Shown here: piece after piece, positions 8,756 to 16,429 of the stretch
Layout of the letters: each line of letters starts with the position of its first letter
Numbering within the stretch: the stretch's first letter is position 1
NCBI GenBank assembly: GCA_002869615.1
Contig: PKUH01000021.1
Span: forward strand, 1-48,046
DNA from: Desulfuromonas sp.
GTDB lineage: Bacteria > Desulfobacterota > Desulfuromonadia > Desulfuromonadales > UBA2294
Reading direction: 5' to 3'
Length of the DNA: 48,046 bases
The notes under the pieces: generated by a model
What the model saw: the letters and a program-made list of their open reading frames with translations, nothing else
Told to the model about the DNA's origin: nothing
Database searches by the model: none
Made by a program: the position numbers and the translations under genes

Positions 8756-10048
8756 ATGAAGATACTCCTCGTAAACCCACCCAACAGCGGCCGATCGATT
8801 CCGGAAGAAAACTACGGCATTACCTCAGTCAAGCAGATCTTTCGCGGTGAGCCGTTGGCCCTCGAGGTCCTGGCCGGCAACCTGCCGGAGCACGATCTTG
8901 AAATTCTTGATCTCAAGGTTGAGCCGGGCCGTCTCGGCGAAGTGATGACTTCGTTCTCTCCGGATCTGGTCGGCTTCACCGCTATGACCTGTGAAGCGCA
9001 GGCCGTGCTCAAGCTGGCGGCCGAGGTGCGCCAGACGAGCCAGGCGGCTATCGTTGTCGGTGGTGTTCACGCTTCGGCTGACCCCGATTTTTTCAACCGG
9101 GAGGAGATCGACTGGATCGTTGTCGGCATCGGCAAGCAGAGCTTCCGGGAACTGGTAGATGGGCTTGCAAAAGGGGACGCAGAGTTCACTGTTCCGGGCA
9201 TTGCCAGAGTCACTCCGGATGGCCCCCTGCAGTACCAGCCGCGCACTTACAGCAGCAAGGATATGGTCGAAGATGTAGCGCCCCGCTACGACCTGGTTGA
9301 GCGCTACCGTTCCGACTACTACCTGGAGAGTCTCGGCATAGAACTCGGTTTCGTCAACTCGGCCGCCGGCTGTCCATACGACTGTTCGTTCTGTTGTATC
9401 TCACCAATAACCGGCGGCACGTATCTGACCGTTTCTGCCGATACGGTGATTCGCGATATTAAAACGCTACCGACCCCGGTGGTCCGGCTGGTCGATGCCA
9501 ACACCTTTGGCAACCCGAAACACGCGCTGGCGCTGGCCGATGCCATTGAAGCGGCCGGCATCCGCAAGCAGTTTCTCGCCGATGTCAGGTCCGACTCGGT
9601 GGTGCGGTATCCGGAGATGATGGAGCGCTGGAAGCGGATTGGTCTGCGCGCCGTTGTCATTGGATTCGAAGAGATCGACGATAACGCCCTCGGCGCAATG
9701 AACAAGGAAAACAGCGCCCTGATCAATCAGCAGGCGATCGAAATCCTGCACCGGATCGGCATCACAATTGTTGGTGACTTTATTATCTCGCCCGACTATA
9801 CTGAGGCGCAGTTTGACCGGCTCGGTGCTTTTGTCCGGACACAAAAAATCGAGCTGCCGATGTATACGATCCTGACGCCTTTGCCGGGAACCCGGCTTTA
9901 CCAGGAGATGAAGGATCGTATCAGAATTCATGATCTTGACTACTACACCCTCACTAATGCTGTTCTGCCGACCAGGCTCGATGAAAAGATCTTTTATCAG
10001 CGCTACGCAGATTTATTGGTCGAGGGCCATAAAACAGCGAAGGTTTGA
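8756..10048 (+). CDS. Radical SAM enzyme with N-terminal B12-binding-type domain
   Basis: The 430-residue enzyme has a Rossmann-like cobalamin-binding-type N-terminus (about 1-150: 'MKILLVNPPNSG', 'PDLVGFTAMT', 'AAIVVGGVHAS', 'DWIVVGIGKQSFRELV') and a radical SAM core with Cys206-x3-Cys210-x2-Cys213 ('CPYDCSFC') to hold the 4Fe-4S cluster. The order is that of class B-type B12-binding radical SAM proteins, which do methylations, ring contractions and other C-C chemistry. The product cannot be predicted. It is followed directly by a KAS III gene whose predicted start lies eight bases after its stop. It is the fourth enzyme of this kind in the window; the other three lie inside the facing PKS operon, suggesting a shared pathway. 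Confidence 0.88.
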   Translation: MKILLVNPPNSGRSIPEENYGITSVKQIFRGEPLALEVLAGNLPEHDLEILDLKVEPGRLGEVMTSFSPDLVGFTAMTCEAQAVLKLAAEVRQTSQAAIVVGGVHASADPDFFNREEIDWIVVGIGKQSFRELVDGLAKGDAEFTVPGIARVTPDGPLQYQPRTYSSKDMVEDVAPRYDLVERYRSDYYLESLGIELGFVNSAAGCPYDCSFCCISPITGGTYLTVSADTVIRDIKTLPTPVVRLVDANTFGNPKHALALADAIEAAGIRKQFLADVRSDSVVRYPEMMERWKRIGLRAVVIGFEEIDDNALGAMNKENSALINQQAIEILHRIGITIVGDFIISPDYTEAQFDRLGAFVRTQKIELPMYTILTPLPGTRLYQEMKDRIRIHDLDYYTLTNAVLPTRLDEKIFYQRYADLLVEGHKTAKV

Positions 10049-10056
10049 TATCGAGC

Positions 10057-11205
10057 ATGTCTGTTTTTATTACTGATCTGGCTTATTTTCTGCCGAACGA
10101 TCCGGTCTCCAACGAGCAGATGGAGAGCATTCTCGGGATGGTCAACGAGCTACCCTCCCGCACCCGCCGGATTATCCTGCGCAACAACGGAATCAAGTCG
10201 CGATATTATGCGATTGACCCGGAAACCGGTGCAGCAACCCACACCAATGCCCAGTTGGCGGCCGAAGCTGTCCGTCGGCTCAAGCCACATAGCGGTTTTA
10301 CGGTCGAAGAGATCGAGTGTCTCTGTTGCGGTACTTCGATGCCGGACCAGATGATGCCCGGACACGCGCCGATGGTGCATGGTGAAATTGGTGGCTCACC
10401 CCTGGAGGTGGTCAGCACCTCGGGAGTCTGCCTCTCGGGGATTACTGCACTCAAGTATGCCTGGATGAATGTTGCGACCGGACAGAGCCGCAATGCCGTC
10501 GCGACCGGCTCCGAGCTGGCATCGATTTCGATGAAGGCGCGGCAGATGAAGACGATCAGCGCCGAAAAAATCGCCGCCCTCGACAGCGATCCTGCGCTTT
10601 CTTTCGAGGAGGATTTCCTGCGCTGGATGCTCTCCGATGGGGCTGGCGCCGCCTACCTGAGCAAGGAGCGCCCGGACGATGACCGCCCTGTCCTGCAGAT
10701 CGACTGGATCGATATTTATTCGTTTGCCCATGAGTTCGAAGCCTGCATGTATATGGGCGCCAACAAGCTGGAAGACGGGACGCTCAAGAGCTGGCGGCAG
10801 TACGAACCGCTTGAAGCCATCCGCAACGGTGTCTTCAACGTCAAGCAGGATGTCAAGCTCCTCAACGCCGAAATCATTCCGACTGCGGCCCGGCGGACCA
10901 TGCCGCTGATCATGGAAAATCGGAACCTCAGGCCGGAGCAGATTGACTGGTTCCTGCCGCATTACTCGTCCAACTATTTCCGCAAGCCGTTGAAAGAAGG
11001 GCTCGATCAGATCGGCATGAATATCCCGGAGGAGAAGTGGTTTACCAACCTGGTCAAAAAAGGTAATACCGGTTCTGCTTCGTTCTACATCATTCTCGAA
11101 GAGATGTTCAAGACGGGCCGCTTGAAGAGAGGCGAAAAAATTCTCTGCTTTATTCCGGAGAGTGGACGCTTCTCGATCGGATATGTGCAGATGACGGTTG
11201 TCTAG
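10057..11205 (+). CDS. Ketoacyl-ACP synthase III (FabH-like)
   Basis: The product has a thiolase-fold KAS III layout with a complete Cys-His-Asn triad: Cys125 in 'VSTSGVCLSGITALKYA', His302 in 'FLPHYSSN' and Asn337 in 'KKGNTGSASFY'. Family members prime fatty acid or polyketide chains by condensing an acyl thioester with malonyl-ACP, or catalyse related Claisen or acyl-transfer reactions. The 382-residue length from ATG 10057 is longer than housekeeping FabH (about 320), and the motifs differ enough to suggest a specialised enzyme. TTG 10045 is an alternative start but lies only one base from GAAGG (10039-10043), while ATG 10057 is 13 bases from it. Co-transcription with a radical SAM gene points to a specialised lipid or polyketide pathway. 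Confidence 0.87.
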   Translation: MSVFITDLAYFLPNDPVSNEQMESILGMVNELPSRTRRIILRNNGIKSRYYAIDPETGAATHTNAQLAAEAVRRLKPHSGFTVEEIECLCCGTSMPDQMMPGHAPMVHGEIGGSPLEVVSTSGVCLSGITALKYAWMNVATGQSRNAVATGSELASISMKARQMKTISAEKIAALDSDPALSFEEDFLRWMLSDGAGAAYLSKERPDDDRPVLQIDWIDIYSFAHEFEACMYMGANKLEDGTLKSWRQYEPLEAIRNGVFNVKQDVKLLNAEIIPTAARRTMPLIMENRNLRPEQIDWFLPHYSSNYFRKPLKEGLDQIGMNIPEEKWFTNLVKKGNTGSASFYIILEEMFKTGRLKRGEKILCFIPESGRFSIGYVQMTVV

Positions 11206-11226
11206 ATTGCCGCGATATGAATATTT

Positions 11227-11261
11227 AAAAAGGGGTCTGAATTGAATCAGACCCCTTTTTT
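11227..11261 (+). terminator. Strong intrinsic terminator after the KAS III gene
   Basis: AAAAAGGGGTCTGA (11227-11240), a six-base loop and TCAGACCCCTTTTTT (11247-11261) form a perfect 14-bp stem with a T-run on the + side and an A-run on the other. It could end transcription from both directions between the two converging units. Confidence 0.9.
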
Positions 11262-11300
11262 ATGGTTCTTCGCAGATGAGAGTGAATACAATGTTAGAGT

Positions 11301-11359
11301 TCTCCTTCAGCAGGCTCAGGAGAGGCAAGAAAAGTCAGGACGGTCGTTCGATACCGGCG
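11301..11359. repeat. Degenerate REP-like element, copy 1
   Basis: A palindromic core 'CTCCTTCAGCAGGCTCAGGAG' type hairpin (arms CTCCT/AGGAG) is followed by 'AGGCAAGAAAAGTCAGGA' and 'CGATACCGGCG'. The same order recurs at about 11708-11794. The core resembles the common intergenic CTTCGACAAGCTCAG palindromes. No coding content is seen. Confidence 0.5.
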
Positions 11360-11376
11360 GTCTTGATTGGTCGAAT

Positions 11377-11603
11377 GGGGGCATTTCCCGAAGTTCAGGG
11401 AGGTGTCCCCTGAAGTGTCGGATTGCAGAAAAGAGTTTCCTAAAGACAAGGAAACCGCGCGGTCGCGGCCGCGCACTCCGCCATACTCTTTTATTAAGCC
11501 ATAAAAGAGTATGCAGAAAACGGCTCCCTTGCAGGGGGCTTTTTTGTTCGGTCTGAATTTTTTCTGTTCAATATGCTGCCAGGGAGTTCGCCTTGAGGCG
11601 AAC
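11377..11603. repeat. Multi-hairpin intergenic repeat, copy 1
   Basis: Five stems occur in order. The first has its loop GAAGTTCA at 11390-11397 inside a 13-bp stem (11377-11410). Then come GCGCGG/CCGCGC (11457-11474) with a 6-base loop, CATACTCTTTTAT/ATAAAAGAGTATG (11482-11513) with a 6-base loop, GCTCCCT/AGGGGGC followed by six T (11523-11545), and GTTCGCC/GGCGAAC (11586-11603). The copy at 47839-48046 has the same order and similar spacing with different bases in the stems. This is a repeat family or a structured RNA; no protein is supported here. Confidence 0.75.
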
Positions 11604-11999
11604 GCGGTTCGTCGCTGTGGCGGTTGCGATCGGGCTACGCATTATTGATGCAGGGTAAAAGGGGCGACCTCAAGAGCTCCGGGGGTGAGTCAAAATCATA
11701 ATTGGATTCCTCCTTCGGCTACTTCGGCGAGCTCAGTACAAGATAACTCGGGACAGGCAAGAAAAGTCAGGAGCAGGCCGGGCGATACCGGCGAACTGGA
11801 ATGATGATTTCATGGTGAGATTGGAAAAGTCTGGCGGTCTTTGGGTGCGCACAATTTATTCCCGATAAAACGCGATGAACCTTTTTTTGTTGTCGCCCTG
11901 ACCCGGTTCGGCGCTTCTTGTCCGTGCTCCTGCCGCAACTGTCGAGGCCTTTACAGCGCGGGTCAATGGTCAGTCCAAGGACTACAGATGACCGTCCGC
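11604..11999. other. Gene-free stretch between converging units
   Basis: Apart from a second degenerate REP-like element near 11708-11794, which repeats the order seen at 11301-11359, I see no gene, promoter or RNA here. Frames through the region lack family signatures and ribosome sites. The hairpin ACCGTCCG/CGGACGGT at 11991-12013 spans the stop of the next gene but has no T-run. Confidence 0.5.
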
Positions 12000-12266
12000 T
12001 CAGGCCGGACGGTTCTCTCGTATGTAGTTTGCCAGCGCGGTCAGGGATTGCAGGACTTCGCGACTGGTATTTTCGTTAGCAATTCGGACGCCGTAGGTTT
12101 TTTGCACGGCGACGACGATTTCGACGGCGTCGAGAGAATCGAGGCCGAACGGTGAATCGGGGCCGATCAGCGGCCGGTCATGGGGGATTTCATCCGGCTC
12201 GGCGTCGTCAACATTGCAGAAATCGATGATCAGGTCGATCAGTTCTCGTTCGAGGTTATCACTCAT
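12000..12266 (-). CDS. Acyl carrier protein, last gene of the PKS operon
   Basis: This 88-residue four-helix carrier has the phosphopantetheine site at Ser44 in 'GLDSLDAVEIVVAVQK'. It would hold acyl chains as thioesters for the cluster's ketosynthases. It resembles the ACP at 18675-18923 (shared 'LDSLDAVE', 'VQK', 'GV.I', 'LQS' positions) more than the ACP at 35602, so the two look like paralogues serving the distal half of the operon. It lies 18 bases after the ABC permease gene. A carrier next to an exporter suggests a late loading or hand-over step, which is inference. Confidence 0.93.
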   Translation of the reverse strand: MSDNLERELIDLIIDFCNVDDAEPDEIPHDRPLIGPDSPFGLDSLDAVEIVVAVQKTYGVRIANENTSREVLQSLTALANYIRENRPA

Positions 12267-12284
12267 CGTTCAACTCCAGGCTAA

Positions 12285-13601
12285 TCAGTTGCCGCGCCGG
12301 CGGTGTCGAAATACCGTCGAGGCGATCAAGATGCAGACCAGGAAAAATCCGCCGAGTGCTGCGACCCGGGGGAATACGCTGGTCAGGTTACCATTACGCA
12401 CAAAAATATCAAGAAAGGCATCGAGGCCCCAACCAAGCGGCGAGACGATGCTGAGATTCTGCATGACCTTCGGCATGACATATACCGGGACCATAACGCC
12501 ACCGAGTGCGGCAGCGATCACGACCGAGACGGCACCAAAGGTTGATGCCTGATCGTAGCTCCGGGCCAGGGTCCCGACCAGGATGCCGTAACCGCAGGCG
12601 GCCAGGGCCGCCGCCAGGGCGACCGCCATCAGGGCAAAGGGGGCGGAACCGAGTTCTAGAACCGGGGTGCCGAAGCGGGGCAGGATATAGAGGCCGACCG
12701 CCAGCATCAGGCCGAACTGGACCATGCAGATCAGAAGATAGGCGATCACCTTGCCGAGCAATAGCGAGCTGTTGGCAACCGGCATGGTCATCAACCGGGC
12801 CAGGGTTCCTTCCTGGCGCTCCCGGATCAGGGTTCCGGCGAGCGGGATAACGATGAAGAACATCCCGAACAGCGTCCAGGCCGGGACATTTTGCTGAACC
12901 GAGGTCGGCAGGGTTGAATATTTACCCGGGTAAGCCGATTCTTCCTGCAACTCGATCAGGGAACTGGTTGCCCAGCCGCTCGACAGTTGCGGCAGTTCGA
13001 CTGCAATACCGCCGCCATAGGCCGCCATCTCACGATCGATACTCTCCTGTAGTTTGATCGGTAGCAGACGGCTGAGCGCTTCGCCCTTGCGTGCGATTTC
13101 CAGGCCGAGCAGGCCGCGGTAGAGCGCATTGGTCACCGCCGTCCGGTAGACGCCGCGAACCGTCGGATCGAAATAAAGGGTCAGCTGCTGCGGTGAGGCG
13201 TCACTGCGTTCATCGTCGAGCGCCGCCTGTATAGCTGCATTGGTGGCGGTGCCGAGCTGCCTGCTGAAATCTTTCGGGACAACGATCGCAAACTGGTAAT
13301 CACCGGAAAAGACGGTCTCGCTGGCCAGTTCGGCATCGATGGCGCGGCCGGAAAACTGCTCAACCAGTTCGAGGGCGCCGGTCGTTTCGAGTTGTGCCTT
13401 AAGCTCGGCGCCGAGTTTTCCCTGGTCAAGGTTGACAAAAAGAGCCCTGGTCGCCGACTCGCCGGTTGCCCGGAAGAGATTGTCCTGGATCAGCGAGAGA
13501 ACCAGGACCAGCAGCATCGGCATGACGAACAGGACCAGTAGCCCGGCCCGGTCCCGGCTCAGCAATAACAATTCTTTTTTGATGTTGGCCAGAAGAATCA
13601 T
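12285..13601 (-). CDS. ABC-2 type transporter permease
   Basis: The 438-residue protein has one N-terminal membrane helix (about 18-40, 'LLVLFVMPMLLVLVLSLI'), a large extracytoplasmic domain (about 45-240), and five or more helices between about 245 and 435 ('FGMFFIVIPLAGTLIRERQEGTLARLM', 'LLICMVQFGLMLAVGLYIL', 'VSVVIAAALGGVMVPVYVM', 'LGGFFLVCILIASTVF'). This is the YhhJ/YbhR-like ABC-2 export layout. It lies 7 bases after its ATPase. In this operon it may move a lipid-linked intermediate or finished product across the inner membrane, next to the separate MMPL system. Confidence 0.9.
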   Translation of the reverse strand: MILLANIKKELLLLSRDRAGLLVLFVMPMLLVLVLSLIQDNLFRATGESATRALFVNLDQGKLGAELKAQLETTGALELVEQFSGRAIDAELASETVFSGDYQFAIVVPKDFSRQLGTATNAAIQAALDDERSDASPQQLTLYFDPTVRGVYRTAVTNALYRGLLGLEIARKGEALSRLLPIKLQESIDREMAAYGGGIAVELPQLSSGWATSSLIELQEESAYPGKYSTLPTSVQQNVPAWTLFGMFFIVIPLAGTLIRERQEGTLARLMTMPVANSSLLLGKVIAYLLICMVQFGLMLAVGLYILPRFGTPVLELGSAPFALMAVALAAALAACGYGILVGTLARSYDQASTFGAVSVVIAAALGGVMVPVYVMPKVMQNLSIVSPLGWGLDAFLDIFVRNGNLTSVFPRVAALGGFFLVCILIASTVFRHRRRGN

Positions 13602-13608
13602 GGTTTTC

Positions 13609-14370
13609 TCAGTCGCGGAGCTCGCGGCCGGTCAGTTGAAGAAACAGTTCTTCGAGGTTATCGGCTTCGGCCGACCCGGCGATAAGCGCGTCCGGTTTCC
13701 CGGCGGCCAGCGCCCGGCCATGGTCGATGATCACAATGTCATGACAGATCTGTTCGACCTCTTCCATATAGTGCGTGGTATAGAGCAGGGTCATGCCGGC
13801 CCGGTTCAGTTCGAGCAACCGGTCGAGAATCAGGTTGCGCGACTGGGCGTCGATACCGACCGTCGGTTCGTCAAGAAAAAGCAGCTCCGGCTCATGCAGA
13901 ACCCCGACCGCCAGGTTGGTGCGGCGTTTCATACCTCCGGAAAATTCGCTCACCCGCTTGTTGGCGACAGCAGCGAGGCCGACCAGGTCAAGACATTCGT
14001 CGACCCTCTGTTCAATCCGGTTGCCTGGAATACGCAGGATCCGGGCAAAGTAGCGGAGGTTCTCCCGGGCGGTCAGGGCCGGATAGAGGGCGATATCCTG
14101 GGGAACAACGCCGATCCGGCGTCGGATCTGGTCAGCCCGGCTGGTGACGTCATGGCCAAGAACAAGTGCCTGGCCCGATGTCGGCTGCAGAAGGGTACAG
14201 AGAATCGAGATCGTCGTCGTCTTGCCGGCTCCATTCGGGCCGAGCAGGCCGAAAATTGATCCCCGGGGAATTTCGAGGTTCAGATGGTCGATCGCCGGAT
14301 GATCCGACCCGGGGTAGACCTTGACCAGATCGTGCGTCGAAAGAATATTGTCGGAAGAGGCTTCTGTCAA
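13609..14370 (-). CDS. ABC transporter ATP-binding protein
   Basis: This is a single nucleotide-binding domain with Walker A 'GPNGAGKT' (44-51), Q-loop 'VVPQD', signature 'FSGGMKRR' (about 143-150) and Walker B 'LLFLDEPTVGID' (about 163-174), of the drug/lipid exporter class. I place the start at TTG 14370, giving 'TEASSDNILSTHDLVKVYPG', because GAAAGGA lies six bases upstream. A longer in-frame ATG at 14472 would run 86 bases into the preceding gene. It pairs with the ABC-2 permease just downstream. Confidence 0.93.
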   Translation of the reverse strand: MTEASSDNILSTHDLVKVYPGSDHPAIDHLNLEIPRGSIFGLLGPNGAGKTTTISILCTLLQPTSGQALVLGHDVTSRADQIRRRIGVVPQDIALYPALTARENLRYFARILRIPGNRIEQRVDECLDLVGLAAVANKRVSEFSGGMKRRTNLAVGVLHEPELLFLDEPTVGIDAQSRNLILDRLLELNRAGMTLLYTTHYMEEVEQICHDIVIIDHGRALAAGKPDALIAGSAEADNLEELFLQLTGRELRD

Positions 14371-14386
14371 CGGTGGTCCTTTCCGG

Positions 14387-15391
14387 TCATTTCGATATTG
14401 CCGTTTGCAGATCAAGAAAAAGCGCCTCTTCCCGGGCTGCGCATTGCTGAAGCAGTTCAGCCAGGTTGTCAAACGAGTCCTGGATCGTCGCCCGGCCGCG
14501 GCATACCCGTGAGGCGATCAGGGCAAAGTCGCGCCAGAGATCGCCGACTTCGGTACAGCTCCGTGAGAGTTCTTCAAGCCTTGAATTTTCGAGAATCCCG
14601 GCTGCTTCCTGCAGGAAGGCGGCGTAGATAAAGCGGAAACCGCCGCCGCCGGTTCCGATCTCTTCCTGCATCCGGATAATGTGGCCGAGATGAAGAATCG
14701 TTTTCTTTTCGCCGAGCTTGTTCGGCCATTTACGCAGCTGGCGCGAGAGCAAGCGGATGCCGCGGACCCCGGCCAACGGCACCGGCGTTTTCAGCATCAC
14801 CCGGCAGACTTCACGGATGCCGGCATCGACGGCTGTCGGCAGGTCGAAGCTCTCCGGCATCCTGTCGATGTAGTAGATTTTCCCCTTCGGGGCGAGGGCC
14901 CCCTTGGCAAAGCGGGCCTTGCGCAGATCAGGTGCCGGACAACGGACCGTCTCCTCGAAGATCGGATCACTGATCAGGTATTCATTACCTTCCTTGCCGA
15001 TGACGACGAGGTTGTGACCGTTAAAATGGAAACGGTAGGCCGGCGGGAAAAATGGCAGCCAGAAGACTCCGGTCTGGGCACCGACCGGGGTGCCGGCGGC
15101 AAGCAGCCGGTCAAGTTCTCGCTCGGCTGCAGCCGGACTGCGGAAGGTCTGCTTCTTCACTTCGATGCCGAGGCGCCTGGTCGCTTTTCTGAAAATCGAC
15201 CCCGGACCGGTCCGGAAGGTCGTCAGCGGCAGGAAATTGAGTTTGACGAACGGGACGTAGCCGAAGAACAGGCCGCCGCCGATACCGAACGCCATCGCCT
15301 CGGAACAGGGGAACCCGTGGTGGTTCAGAAGATTGGCGGTAACCCCGCTCTCGCAATGAGCAAACTGGCGATGTTGAAAATCGATCATCAT
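14387..15391 (-). CDS. BtrH-like acyltransferase (BtrH N-terminal domain plus DUF4872-type C-terminus)
   Basis: The 334-residue protein resembles BtrH, which moves an acyl group from an ACP to an amine in butirosin biosynthesis. The papain-like N-terminal domain shows a candidate catalytic triad: Cys13 in 'FAHCESGVT', His126 in 'HFNGHNLVVIG' and Asp142 in 'LISDPIF'. The C-terminal half is helical. In this cluster it is a good candidate for releasing an ACP-bound chain onto an amine or hydroxyl acceptor, which is inference. It overlaps the preceding small gene by 4 bases (ATGA) and is followed by the ABC ATPase 16 bases later. Confidence 0.8.
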   Translation of the reverse strand: MMIDFQHRQFAHCESGVTANLLNHHGFPCSEAMAFGIGGGLFFGYVPFVKLNFLPLTTFRTGPGSIFRKATRRLGIEVKKQTFRSPAAAERELDRLLAAGTPVGAQTGVFWLPFFPPAYRFHFNGHNLVVIGKEGNEYLISDPIFEETVRCPAPDLRKARFAKGALAPKGKIYYIDRMPESFDLPTAVDAGIREVCRVMLKTPVPLAGVRGIRLLSRQLRKWPNKLGEKKTILHLGHIIRMQEEIGTGGGGFRFIYAAFLQEAAGILENSRLEELSRSCTEVGDLWRDFALIASRVCRGRATIQDSFDNLAELLQQCAAREEALFLDLQTAISK

Positions 15392-15834
15392 CCCGATATT
15401 CCTCCCGGGGGATTGAGCTCGTCGAGTGACAGATCGGGCGCCTCCGGGATCTGCTGCAGGGTCTCGACCGAGATGCCGAACAGCTCGGCATAAGGAGTCA
15501 GGTCATCCGGGCCAAGCCTGGTGAAAACAGCCGGTTTGAGATGGCGCTTGACCCGCCAGCGGGCGATGCCGGAGTAACGGGCGAGCAGGGCCGGGTCCAT
15601 CTGGTTCTTGACCATGTGGTAAGCGAGGGGGCTTTTTGCTCCCGATCTGATTTCTTCAAGCACGTCGTTGAGCTGGTCAATAATCTCTTCCCAGGCCTGA
15701 CGCAGGGCGATGTTCTTCGCTTCCCAACCGACACTCGATTCGAGGGTATAGTGGCCCTGTTCGTCGACAGCGTAGTTGATTTCCCGGCAGCCGGCGTTGA
15801 GCCCGCCCTGTTGCGGTACGTCTTTTTTCTTCAT
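15388..15834 (-). CDS. Conserved small cytoplasmic protein of unknown function
   Basis: I do not recognise a named family. The 148-residue product has no signal peptide or membrane helix. Residues about 30-65 are helical ('WEAKNIALRQAWEEIIDQLNDVLEEI'), and residues about 70-130 ('SPLAYHMVKNQMDPALLARYSGIARWRVKRHLKP', then 'LTPYAELFGISVETL') look like a Cro/XRE-like helix-turn-helix with a trailing helix. That could be DNA binding or a protein-interaction fold. It overlaps the BtrH-like gene by 4 bases and starts 3 bases after the PagL-like gene, so it belongs to the operon and may be a BtrH partner or a local regulator. Confidence 0.6.
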   Translation of the reverse strand: MKKKDVPQQGGLNAGCREINYAVDEQGHYTLESSVGWEAKNIALRQAWEEIIDQLNDVLEEIRSGAKSPLAYHMVKNQMDPALLARYSGIARWRVKRHLKPAVFTRLGPDDLTPYAELFGISVETLQQIPEAPDLSLDELNPPGGISG

Positions 15835-15837
15835 CGT

Positions 15838-16422
15838 CTAGAACATGTAACCGAGCATCAGAAAAGCTGAATTGACACCACGGTTATCCCTGTAGAGGTT
15901 GCCGTTTGATAAATGATGCAGCCGTAGAGCGATCGTCCAGTTCTGCTCATGGCCCCGGCGGAACTCGACTCCAACCCCGGCCTGGGGATTGAAATTGAAA
16001 TGCAGGCCTTGCCCCTCGACCCGGAAACCGGTGTAGATCAGGCCGACGCCGGCCTCGATATAGGGCGTCCAGTGCCGCTGCACAGGCTCAGAAAAATAGT
16101 AAAGGGCCAGCATATTCACTGCGGCCAGGCCCTTGTCCCGGCCATCGGTCGTGATTCCGGCATTCGCTTCAAACTTCAGGTAGAGCTGCGCCGGCGCGTC
16201 GTGCCAGAAGATCCGATCGTAATCGACCAGCATCTGACCCTGCAGGATGACCATGCCGAAGCGTTCGGGATCGTAGGCACGGCCGACCAGCAGACCGACT
16301 CCGTAGCGGTTCGGCCGGTATTCTTCTGCATCTCCGATCGTGGCGGTTTCGGCCCGGACCGAAACCGGAAGCAGGCCGATGATAAGGCCGAGCCAGATGA
16401 TGCAGATCAGTGCGGAGCGCAT
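15838..16422 (-). CDS. PagL-like outer membrane beta-barrel (acyloxyacyl hydrolase family)
   Basis: The 194-residue protein has a signal peptide (cut after 'VRA', about 24) and a small beta-barrel ending in an aromatic residue (Phe194). The C-terminal 'RLHHLSNGNLYRDNRGVNS' aligns with the PagL active-site region: His170 and Ser172 match the catalytic His-x-Ser. The position 12 residues after the serine, a catalytic Glu in Pseudomonas PagL, is Asn184 here. PagL removes the 3-O acyl chain of lipid A. The protein could be a variant hydrolase acting on the cluster's lipid product or on lipid A, or a barrel without hydrolase activity. Confidence 0.75.
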   Translation of the reverse strand: MRSALICIIWLGLIIGLLPVSVRAETATIGDAEEYRPNRYGVGLLVGRAYDPERFGMVILQGQMLVDYDRIFWHDAPAQLYLKFEANAGITTDGRDKGLAAVNMLALYYFSEPVQRHWTPYIEAGVGLIYTGFRVEGQGLHFNFNPQAGVGVEFRRGHEQNWTIALRLHHLSNGNLYRDNRGVNSAFLMLGYMF

Positions 16423-16429
16423 CCGACCC

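Noticed and set aside
11242-11556. A possible small protein of 104 residues
   Set aside because: The frame runs through the terminator arm, a REP-like unit and the hairpin repeat, so it is explained by repeats and not by coding constraint.
11991-12013. Hairpin ACCGTCCG/CGGACGGT at the end of the operon as a terminator
   Set aside because: There is no T-run on the minus strand and it spans the stop codon of the ACP gene.
11841-12155. A possible + strand gene of 104 codons
   Set aside because: Its second half is antisense to the ACP gene and the first half has no ribosome site or known motif.
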